The position numbers and the translations under genes were made by a program. The notes below the pieces were generated by a model that made no database searches, was not told the DNA's origin, and saw only the letters and a list, made by a program, of their open reading frames with translations. DNA of 15,089 nt from Acanthamoeba sp. SK_2022b (Eukaryota; Discosea; Longamoebia; Acanthamoebidae): assembly GCA_027943245.1 (NCBI GenBank), contig JANDJZ010000918.1:1-15089 (forward strand). The letters run 5' to 3'. This document shows positions 1 through 8,064 of this stretch, in pieces (the first letter of the stretch is position 1; each line of letters opens with the position of its first letter).

Positions 1-2791
1 CCGGCGGGTCGCCGCTGCACCTGGCCGCCTCGCTGTCGCCCGACCACAAGCGGCGGGACAAGGTCTTCGAGTACCTCATGAACTACAGCGTCAAGCACCG
101 GCAGCGGCGCGAGGACGACGAAGAGGAGAAGCAGGCCATGAGCGGCGCCGGCGCCGGCGAGGGCGGCGTCCTCCGCGAGGAGCGCCACATGGGCCGCAAG
201 CGCAAACAGTCCTACGCGCTCATGCATCGGGCCGGCCGCGGCGGCGACGACTACGACGACGATGACGACGACGATGAGGAGGAGGACGAGGCAGGCGACG
301 GCGGACACGGAGAGGGGGAGGCGAAGAGGCGGGAGGACGAGTTTGACGACATCCCGGCGTGGCAGTGGATCGACGCGCCCAACCGGGAGGGCGACACGGC
401 GCTCCACGTGGCGGCGATGAAGGGCTTCCTGTTCGCCGTCACCAAGCTGCTCCAGGACGGCATGGTGGACCCCGACATCGTCAACATGATAGGTACAGCA
501 CTCCCCCCTCTGATGCAGATCGACGCCATGATGATCATATGGTCTCGAAGTCTTACGTACGCGCACGACCGCAGGACGCACGGCTCTCCATCACGCCTGC
601 CGCTATGGCCGCCCCGACGTCTGCGTGACACTATTGGCGGCCGGGGCTACTCTGGATCGCGTCGACGACAAGGTAACACAGATGCATATCTCGTTACAAT
701 GTAACATTGCCTTTTGGAGGAGCGTTCATTAACGTCGACGTGTCCCGATGGGGCGCCGAACACAGGGCAAAACGGCGTATGATCTCGCTACACAGCACGG
801 CAACACAGAGTGCGCTTCGTATCTGATGAAGGAGGGCGCCGACGCGCTGCTCCACTACCAGTGCCCGCCCGTGCCCACCTCCTCGCAGCGCTTCGACAAC
901 AAGGGCATGGCCGACGTCACGCACGACCGGTTCGGCTGGGTCCTCTCGCGCGAGGCGCGACCGGCCGCCAGCGGCTCGTCCTCGTCGTCGCGCAACCAAT
1001 CGCCGTCCTCCTCCTCAAACTCCGTGCCTACCCGTGCCGTGCGACGCAAGGTATGCCCGGAATGCGTGTTGTGTGTTGCCTGCGCGAGCAGAGGATGCGT
1101 GGCTGACGTGGCATGGTGTCTGCTCAAAGACGGTCACGAAGCGGATGGAGCTGCAGGAGGCCAAGCGGGAGAAGAAGTGGAAGGAGATGATCAAGAGGTG
1201 GGACCAGGCCGAGGCCGGTCGGGCCGACCGGCCGAGCAAGCGGGACCCCAAGTTCCAGAAGAAGCTGCGCGAGCGCGTGCTCAAGGGCATCCCCAACCGC
1301 CTGCGCGGCCAGGTGTGGGCCAGGCTCGCCCAAACAGAGGAGCTTCGCGCCCAGCATGGCGGCAGCATCTACGACCCCGTACATCACCCGCCTCACATCG
1401 CCCGCGCGCCGTTGGCGCACAACACTAGATACTTATGCATTGTTCGACTATAATTTATGGTTGAGTAGTGGAGGCAGGGCTCCAAGTACATCAAGCAGAT
1501 GGACATGGACATCGAGCGGACGGACAGGGACCACATCTTCTACCGCCAGCGATACGGACCCAAGTACGTATCACCCTCACGCGATCCTACTCAATCTTGG
1601 TTGCCATCGCCACCGTGATGGCGTCGAGAGCATCTGCTAATGCGCTGTGCCTGGCGGCGCAGGCAGCGGTCGCTCTTTGCGGTGCTGAAGGCCTACAGTG
1701 TACATAACCCCTTGGTGGGCTACAAGCAAGGGATGGCCCAGATCACGAGCACCATACTCATGTACATCGACGACGAAGAGGTACTGACCGGTCGTGATGA
1801 TCGCACCAGCCGTGGCTGCGTAGCATACTTTTGTTGATCGTTTTATATATCTTCGCACGCGCAGGAGGTGTTTTGGTTGTTGGAGAGCATGATCAGGTGC
1901 TATGGCCTGGAGGACCTGTACAAACCCGAGTTCCCCGGCTTGAAAAAGGCACGGCCTCTCGCCGAGCTGATGAAACTCAACAGTGGGCTCACGCGCGCAT
2001 GCTAACGTGCGTGTGCGATCGCGACCCACAGATGTTTTTCCTGCAGGACCAGCTGCTGCGCTGCTTCCTGCCGAGCCTGCACGAACACCTGCACAAGCAG
2101 AGCGTGCGGACCTCGCCCTACATCTCCAAGGTGAGCCAACGCATTCACTTCATTACATTGCGGTTAGTGTGACAACATTGTCAAACATGGGTAACCTTGT
2201 TGTGGGGCACGCAGTGGGTGATGACGATGTTCCGGAGCCTGCCGTTCCACGTGTCCATGCGTGTGTGGGACTACTTCTTCTACGAGGGCACGATCGCTTT
2301 GATCACCGTCTCTCTCGCCCTCGTTTCCCTCTTCTCCAGTACTTGTCGCCTCCACCTCGCCCAGCCCAACGATGGAGCGCTGACGTCATCACTGTGTGCG
2401 TGTTTTGAAACCAAAAGGTAGGTTGGAGTCGCTTGGGTTCGAGGGCATCATGTTGGTACTGAACAACATGCACAAGGAGTCCATCAACGCCGACCGCCTG
2501 ATCAAGATGGCGGTCAATCTGCAGGCCAAGATCGAGAAGTTCGACCTCATCGCCAAGCTCGCGGCCTGCTACGTCGCCGGTCGCACCGAGTCGAGCGCCA
2601 CGCTCAACGTGGCCCGCGTCCTTCTCAAGAAGCGAGCGAAGGAGCCTCCCGCCACCAACGCAGCCTCGGTGCTGGTGACGCCGGTCTCGGCGACCATCGG
2701 CAGCACCCACTCTCCGCGCCGACTCTCTGACGTGCAACGCCCTACAGGTGTGACCTCGCCCATCAACCACGGCCGTGGCAGTGTAGCCTGA
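1..2791 (+). CDS. Ankyrin-repeat/TBC (Rab GTPase-activating) protein, 5' partial
   Basis: Predicted GTPase-activating protein for Rab GTPases, acting in membrane traffic. Proposed exons: 3-492, 575-672, 766-1050, 1130-1378, 1478-1563, 1663-1780, 1865-1996, 2032-2130, 2215-2338, 2418-2791; together 685 codons with a stop at 2789-2791. The 5' end lies outside the window. Visible residues 1-25 are an ankyrin repeat (GGSPLHLAAS). Residues ~45-125 are an Asp/Glu/Lys-rich insert with a D7 run. Three more ankyrin repeats follow at ~127-230 (DTALHVAAMKG, RTALHHACRYG, KTAYDLATQHG). A Ser-rich linker and a charged helix lead to the TBC domain from ~340 (VLKGIPNRLRGQVW). Both catalytic TBC fingers are present: the Arg finger in DIERT (R388) and the Gln finger in GYKQG (Q425). 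WVMTMFRSLPF and WDYFFYEG are typical later TBC blocks. All junctions are GT-AG except exon 7/8 (see findings). The substrate Rab cannot be told. Confidence 0.85.
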
Positions 2792-2817
2792 GATATATGG
2801 ACGTGCCTTGAGTATTT

Positions 2818-2823
2818 ATTAAA
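2818..2823 (+). terminator. Candidate poly(A) signal ATTAAA
   Basis: ATTAAA lies 27 bases after the TBC gene's stop codon, in a locally A/T-rich stretch. This is a usual variant and distance for a polyadenylation signal. It is inferred from position and motif only. Confidence 0.35.
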
Positions 2824-2920
2824 GAGAACAAACTTGCAAGTCCCTCGCTCAAGGTTGAGCGTTGGATTGAGAAGGAGAACAAAGAAAAAAGAGCATGATT
2901 TGATGGTGGGATTTGTTTTT

Positions 2921-3061
2921 GCTTGAGAGGGGGCACTCCCGAAGGAGCTTCAAAAATTGGCTTCCGACCGTTAGGTCGTAAGCCGGGGCATTGGATATAG
3001 TTTTCAACCAGCAAAAACACCTGATCCCTATTAGGTCACTTCACAGTGTTTTGCCCCAAGC
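2921..3061. ncRNA. Candidate structured RNA (nested inverted repeats)
   Basis: Four sets of self-complementary arms nest without crossing. GCTTG 2921-2925 can pair with CAAGC 3057-3061. CTCC 2936-2939 pairs with GGAG 2944-2947 around CGAA, which reads TTCG on the minus strand, a stable tetraloop with a C-G closing pair. Arms 2959-2969 and 2974-2984 pair at 10 of 11 positions around GTTA. ACCTGAT 3019-3025 pairs with ATTAGGT 3030-3036 around CCCT, with one G.T pair. GGGGCA 2985-2990 can also pair with TGCCCC 3052-3057, sharing only base 3057 with the outer stem. No known RNA family was recognised and the transcribed strand is unknown. Chance pairing is a real alternative. Confidence 0.25.
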
Positions 3062-3358
3062 GCAAAGATACCTTTCCCATCCTTCTCTCGCTCGCTTTGT
3101 ACTGGCGACCCGGGTCAAGAATTGTGGGACAGAATCTCTCCGGCGCTGGAAATCTCTTTTCCCATCTTTTTCATTCATTTGTCAGTTTATCTGTGTTTTT
3201 CTTTCTGATTTTCTTTGTAAGGAAAAAATAATAAACATGTTTGTGGCTAACTGCTATGAAACAACTCTCTTCTCCCCTTTTTTTTGACCTTTCTCGCCTA
3301 TCCCTCCCCCCCCTCTTCGCGCCTGGCCCTGTCGGTCGCCTCTCTCCTCGTCCTATCT

Positions 3359-3730
3359 CTACAGGATGACGCGCAGGGCTCGCGGAATGACGTCGCACGT
3401 GAAGGGCGTGCAGCCCTTGAGCTCGCCGTCGACGTCCAAAAGCTCCTCGATCTCCTCGATGGCGCCGCTGGCCGCCGTCTCCTCGATTCGCTCCACCTCC
3501 CCCTCCTCCCCCTTCTCCTTCTCCTTGGCCCTCTCGTTCGACAGCGCTCGGTCTCGCTCGGCGTCCTTCTCCTTGTCGGCCACCTTCTTCTTGCTCCCGG
3601 CCTCGTTGGTCGACAGTTGCTCGGTCGACCCCTTGTTGAACGTCTTGCTGCGCTCCCGCTTGTCCTCGTTGACGGTCCGGTAGGGCACGATGGAGAAGCT
3701 CTTCACCTTGATGTACCTGACGTGCGGCAG

Positions 3731-3790
<60 letters not shown>

Positions 3791-5910
3791 AGAGCAGCGT
3801 TAGAGTTGGGTTGGACGCGTCGGGCACTCGAGGAGCGGGGCAATGTGGGGGAGGGCAGTACTCGTGTGGGTGCCGTCGTAGACCTTCATAAAGATGCTCA
3901 TCATGTCGAGCGTGGAGGCGGTGGTGATGAGCAGGAGGTCGATGAGGCCATCGTCCAGCTTGGCGGTGGGGGCCATCTTCATGCCCTTGCCGGCCGTGAT
4001 GATGTTGTTGGCGATGGCCAACGCAAAGTCCTGCGCGGATCGATCGATGGGTTTGCGTGGGTGATTCGCTGGATTGCACGGCGATGATGATGATGATGAT
4101 GAAGATGAAGAAGAAGATGCAGCAGCCGTACCTCATCATAGGTGACCACGTTGTCGTCGCCATCGGTGATGGTGATCCTGGCGCGCGCAGTCTTGCCCTT
4201 CATCATCTCTATGAGTGCAGCCGTCGTGTAGCGTATGGCCGTGCCCATCCACCTGTTTCAAATCACCCACACTCACGCGTGAGTCACCGGGTGGCGTATC
4301 ACACGTTTCACGTGACACCACACATGTGCACTACACTGTTCGCGCGGGTTCGAACTGAACATGTAACCTGGGGTTGGTTGCAAATAATAATTTCGTCGCC
4401 TAGAAAAAAGCAATTCGCGAAATAGAGAAACGGGCAACTCACTCGCGAGTGTAGGCGGTGTCTCACTGAGAGTGTCTCAGAGGGCGCGTACCGGAGCTTC
4501 TCGGCGGTGACGGCCACCTTGGAGGCCATGCCCCAGTGCATGGAGTTGAAGGAGTAGCAGGTAGTGCCATCGCCAAAGGTGAGCTTGCCGATGTCGATCG
4601 GGACGTGCACGCCTGTGCCGGGGAATACAAGTCAGAAGCGGCAACGGCGAGTTCTGGTCCTTCTTCAAAGATGCGACTGTACCCCGGCAGATGTGATGAA
4701 CGGCGTCCTTGAGCTTGGCATAGCCCAGTTCGTGCATGAACGAGTTGCCTGGTAGTAGTGGAGTAGAGTACAAGGCTTAGAAAAGGGCAAGAAGAAGTAG
4801 AACGGCAAGTAAAAAGTTGTAGAAGCAAAAGTTGTAGTAGAAATAATCAAAAAGATTGGACGTGATAAGGAGAGTTGATGTAGTGAGTAGAGTAGTAGTA
4901 CCGGTGCCAGCGGCGATGAGGGCCATGGGTGGGATGCGGGCAGCACCGTCGGCGGCCATGCGCTTCATGATGCCGTTGGTGCACTCATGGAAGGTGCCGT
5001 CGCCGCCCACGCTACACAGGATGTCGATGCCGTCGAGGCTCATCGTCTCGCAGAGCTCTTCCGCGTGACCCTTGTACTGCAGCTTGGTGACGTGCACCGT
5101 CTTGTTGTACTTCTCTTCGAACAGCTTACGCGCCTTTCTCATGACCCTCTCGCCAGCCCTGTTGCCAGAGCGCGGGTTGTAGAGCATGTGTATGACGTTG
5201 ACGCTCACTCGCTCGGCCAGGCTGAGATCGGTGAACGATGACGGCAGATCGATGTGCATTTCGCTGATGTCGGCGCTGACCCTCGACAGCTCCTCGCCCA
5301 CCGACTCGGTGTCGCTGCTGCTGGTGTCCACGCCTTCGAGTTGATCAGTCTTCGGAGCGCTCGCGCGACTGGTGAGGGGGCGAGGGCTCAGCGAGGGCCC
5401 CAGCGTCGCGGACTTGCTGCGCGTAGCTATGTCCGAATCATCTTGCGATCTCGTAGAGGTGCGGTCTTCTCGTGGGAGCGTGTCGTCCTGGCTGTCCCTC
5501 AGGTTCAGGCCGTCGCCAATAGAGATCGTCCTCTTTCTCTTTGCCACAGAGAGGAACGGGACGGGGGACTTGCCTCCCTTGCTCTTGCTGCTGCTGTTGT
5601 TGACAGGGTAGGAGGAGACGAGGCTGTTGACACGGAAACGCCCTCGCTCTTCGCCTTTCTCTCCTCCTGCTGGTTCCTTTATCTTCTCGTGCTTATCTGC
5701 TTTCTTCTCGAGGGGTGGAGTCGCTGCTGGGCTGGCCGAGGTGCTGCTTCGGCAGCGAGATTTCGACTTTGACCTCTTCTTCCCGTCCGCAACCGGGGTC
5801 CTCAATTTGTCCCTGTCTCCATCCTTCGGCTTGTGGTGCTGCTGCGGGCTTGCTGGGACCTTGAGCGTCACCACTGTGGTACCGCCATCTTCCTCGCATC
5901 CGTTTTCCAT
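3359..5910 (-). CDS. Lipid kinase with DAGK/sphingosine-kinase-type catalytic domain
   Basis: Predicted ATP-dependent kinase of a lipid such as diacylglycerol, sphingosine or ceramide, giving a phospholipid second messenger. Exons (minus strand): 5910-4902, 4748-4683, 4612-4492, 4252-4132, 4030-3862, 3732-3359; all GT-AG with matching phases, 619 aa. Residues 1-240 are Ser/Lys/Arg-rich and probably disordered. The catalytic domain begins at ~243 with LYNPRSG. GGDGT (302-306, ATP binding) is followed by FHECTNG, then AAGTGNSFMHELG across intron 1, LRWMGTAIRY, and KLDDGLIDLLLI. A charged, coiled-coil-like insert (~515-585) separates the last strands, and the protein ends after a DVDGE motif. 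GGDGT rather than SGDG favours a DAGK-like over a classical sphingosine kinase, but the substrate is open. Start: the first ATG is at 5910; the frame extends upstream to 5934 only through a TTG codon. Confidence 0.85.
3734..3788. repeat. (TG)n microsatellite, ~27 units, inside a lipid kinase intron
   Basis: This is a perfect TG repeat on the plus strand, read as CA on the coding (minus) strand. It fills the 3' end of intron 5 (3733-3861) of the lipid kinase and runs directly into the acceptor CAG at 3733-3735. Confidence 0.95.
4083..4119. repeat. GAT/GAAGAT repeat in a lipid kinase intron
   Basis: A run of GAT units followed by GAAGAT and AAG units lies just inside the donor of intron 4 (4031-4131) of the minus-strand lipid kinase, so it is not coding. 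It appears as Met/Lys runs in spurious frames. Confidence 0.8.
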
Positions 5911-6470
5911 CGAGCAGTTGTAATAATCAAACAAAAAATCGCGTTCTTACTCTCTCTCTCTCTCTCTCTTTGCTACGCCTGCCTTGATTAAAGAACAGAT
6001 TCGATATGATGTTACGCGCAGAAGTGTGGGGAGGATGGATGGCGTTCGTGATCGAATTGATGGTGTAGCGCAAGCTGACTTCTTGGCCTGCGCGTTAAAC
6101 GAAAAGAAGAAAAGAAAAAAAGCGCCGGTGCGACCACCGCTTCGGCGTGGGCGTTTTTTCCCAAACTGCCTTCCCGGGAAACCGCGATTGGGTTATCTGA
6201 ACAAACTGGTCTACGGCACGCGCGAGAGGAAACAGCTGACACCGGTTGGCCAGTTCAGTTCCTGTCACAAACAGGACGGTATTCGTGGGCTTCGCGCGTA
6301 ACGAGAGAGCGTTTTCTCTTGTGGTGAGAGTTCTCCGGCAGGTCGGCAAAGCCTGGCGTAGAGGGTGACGATATTTCGGCTAATGGCCTTGCAAGAAGAA
6401 CGCCCTGCCTCGCCCTGCGTGGTAGTTGTATTTGAGACAAACATACAACATACGCCGCCAGGGACGCACC
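5911..6470. promoter_or_regulatory. Divergent intergenic region (560 bases) between lipid kinase and Csp-like gene
   Basis: This gap holds the 5' flanks and presumed promoters of both divergent genes; no coding sequence was recognised. Visible elements are a (CT)10 tract at 5950-5969 (GA on the lipid kinase strand, about 40 bases upstream of its ATG), a 10-base palindrome TTCCCGGGAA at 6171-6180, and a 6-bp inverted repeat TCCTGT/ACAGGA at 6260-6276. No TATA box could be assigned. Promoter function is inferred from position. Confidence 0.5.
5950..5969. repeat. (CT)10 simple repeat
   Basis: A perfect CT dinucleotide run lies in the presumed 5' leader or promoter of the minus-strand lipid kinase, where it reads as GA. 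Confidence 0.9.
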
Positions 6471-6946
6471 ATGACAACAGCACAGCGACCCAGCTCGCCG
6501 GAGCATATCATGCATCAATGCCCGGTGAGTACCTCGGAGAAGAAGATGATCGAGTATCTGGCCGACCTCAATCACCAGAAGCGTCTCATGGCCAGCTGCT
6601 CTGCAGCACTGCGGGCATCTACGCTCTGCGCTATGAAGGCTACCGAGGAGGGCCTAAATTGCGTGATGGTACTGCTCAACCGCTTTACCCGAGCTGATGC
6701 AAGAGGCTAACTGGGTGCGTTGAATAGCATTGCGGGTCATGCGCCACCATGTTGGAGGTGTCCCTCAAGTACCTGGCCTCGCGCACGTCCCACTGCGAAG
6801 AGGTAGTGGCGCTCAGTGCCAAGATCGCCAAGAGCTGTTCCGACCACTGTCGCAAGCATCGGAACACGCATTGCCAGGACTGCGCCACGGCCTGCGCCAA
6901 GTGGGCGCAAGACGTGCATGACCTCCTCGACATGACCAGGATCTGA
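6471..6946 (+). CDS. Cysteine-rich four-helix protein, Csp/DUF326 copper-storage-like
   Basis: Two exons, 6471-6668 and 6728-6946, joined by a 59-base GT-AG intron in phase 0, give a 138-aa cytosolic protein without signal peptide or membrane segment. It has 12 Cys (17, 43, 53, 64, 68, 71, 89, 103, 107, 115, 118, 122) on predicted helices, including HCGSC (67-71), SCSDHC (102-107) and HCQDCATAC (114-122). The Cys spacing and helical content resemble bacterial copper storage proteins (Csp, DUF326), in which Cys lining a four-helix bundle bind many Cu(I) ions. Splicing matters: the intron removal creates the HCGSC motif at the junction, which supports the model. The first ATG after the in-frame upstream codons without ATG was chosen. 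The family assignment rests on pattern alone. Other Cys-rich helical bundles are possible, so the metal and function are not proven. It is followed by the MTH1-like gene 126 bases downstream on the same strand. Confidence 0.6.
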
Positions 6947-7041
6947 TGATATGCACAAACTACCCAGAATAGCGTGGAATGTCCAGGCCTGGCAGTTTGC
7001 ACAACTGAATGTTTTTCGCTGGGTTGTAAACGCGCAAAAGA

Positions 7042-7049
7042 GCGCGAAA
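7042..7049. promoter_or_regulatory. E2F-like motif upstream of the MTH1-like gene
   Basis: GCGCGAAA on the plus strand reads TTTCGCGC on the minus strand and fits the E2F/DP consensus TTTSSCGC. It lies 23 bases before the ATG at 7073 and within a GCGC-bounded inverted repeat (CGCGC 7031-7035, GCGCG 7042-7046). Amoebae have E2F factors, but binding here is only inferred. Confidence 0.3.
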
Positions 7050-7072
7050 ACGTTCAATAAGATCCTGCGGAG

Positions 7073-7908
7073 ATGGAGACGCCAGAGATTAAGGACAAGC
7101 CGCGACTTACAACGCTCTGCTATGTGCTAAGAGAGGACGAGATTATGCTTGCGATGAAGAAAAGAGGCTTTGGCAAGGGCAAGTGGAATGGTACCCCCAA
7201 AATAAAATAAGATAAAATAAAAATATCAAATTGCCGACAAGCTGCGTGGCGCAGGTCCTGGCGGCAAGGTAGAGCGAGGGGAGAGCATCAGGGAAGCCGC
7301 AGCACGTGAGTGCTTCGAGGAATCTGGTCTGGAGCTGCAACCTGCAGACCTCCAGTGGCGAGGCGTCATTGAGTTTATCTACCACGGCAATCCTGATTGG
7401 AACAACAGGTACCTGAACACTGTTGTCTTTGCCTACCTTGCCCAGCATGCTTTGTTCACACTTACCCTGCACCAGGTGCCATGTTTATGTGACTGAAAAG
7501 TACAAGAATGAGATCAAGGAGACTGAGGGTACTGATGTCCCTCTTATTATGCATTGTATGGCATGTTAAACCACTTCTTGCCCTACAGAGATGAAGCCAC
7601 AGTGGTGGAAGGTCAAAGACATCCCTTATGATGACATGTGGGCGGTATGTGTCCTTGATAATGAATGGTTGTCTGATGGAGCTTGAACTGATTTCTTTGG
7701 ACCTTGCTCAACCACAGGACGACAAAATCTGGTACTTGCTGGCACTCTGCTTCATGTAACCATGCCCTTGCCTCACCTTCCCATGTTTGTATGTTCCAGG
7801 GTGCCTGAGCTGCTCAATGGCGCCACTGTGGGGTACAGGTTCCACTTCAACAAGGATACTGTGCTCAGACATGAAGTCCTCGCAGATGACGAAAAGTGTG
7901 AGGAATAG
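7073..7908 (+). CDS. NUDT1: Nudix hydrolase, MTH1 (8-oxo-dGTP diphosphatase) type
   Basis: Predicted to hydrolyse oxidised purine nucleoside triphosphates such as 8-oxo-dGTP to the monophosphate, cleaning the nucleotide pool. Six exons: 7073-7190, 7255-7408, 7476-7528, 7589-7644, 7718-7731, 7800-7908; all GT-AG with matching phases, 167 aa (human MTH1 is 156). GFGKGKWNG with N39 corresponds to the substrate-binding Asn of MTH1. The Nudix box follows as GKVERGE...RECFEESGL, fitting Gx5Ex7REUxEExGU with Cys at one U position. The C-terminal half has MKPQWWKVKDIPYDDMW and DDKIW, matching the PQWF...IPFKDMWPDD region of MTH1; D128-D129 are the predicted base-recognition pair. The Phe of the family's NGFGG is Pro here. 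Introns are short and A/T-rich. The first in-frame ATG was used. Confidence 0.9.
7718..7731 (+). other. 14-base microexon of the MTH1-like gene
   Basis: The bases between acceptor CACAG (ending 7717) and donor GT at 7732 are required to keep the frame. They encode Asp-Asp-Lys-Ile plus two bases of Trp. Skipping the exon would shift the frame and remove the Asp pair. Confidence 0.8.
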
Positions 7909-8064
7909 AAGATGCACATTTACTGAAACCCACGAGCACCTTCTTCACAAAGGGATCAGTGACCACACTTTCACCCCCTCTCTTCTTGTACAAGAACACC
8001 ACAACCTTCAGCAAGCTGGCCAGGGCTTCCCCAATTGACGAGCGAGCCCCACGCAAAACGTTCT
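7909..8064. other. Short convergent 3' gap (156 bases)
   Basis: This sits between the stop codons of the MTH1-like gene (+) and the UBE2Q-like gene (-). No gene or clear AATAAA signal was recognised; the two 3' UTRs probably overlap or abut here. Confidence 0.5.

Larger units (their letters stand above)
2792..3358. other. Intergenic gap between convergent genes (567 bases), no gene seen
   Basis: This is the space between the stop codons of the TBC gene (+) and the lipid kinase gene (-). No frame on either strand gives a recognisable protein. The middle (2921-3061) holds several inverted repeats, described separately. The right part (3160-3330) is T-rich and pyrimidine-rich, as expected for 3' flanks. 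Confidence 0.6.

Noticed and set aside
2763..3287. Short open frames in the gap after the TBC gene
   Set aside because: They lack domain-like composition or codon bias, are T/A-rich, and overlap each other on both strands.
3171..4163. 330-codon open frame on the minus strand with long His/Thr runs
   Set aside because: It reads through the CA microsatellite and introns of the lipid kinase in the wrong frame. The true exons, in another frame, carry the conserved kinase blocks.
5911..5934. Upstream extension of the lipid kinase start (eight extra residues)
   Set aside because: The extension begins with TTG, not ATG. The first ATG is at 5910.
6171..6180. TTCCCGGGAA palindrome as a heat-shock or STAT-type site
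   Set aside because: The spacing does not fit a heat-shock element, and a single 10-base palindrome in GC-rich DNA is weak evidence. It is mentioned only as an element of the region.
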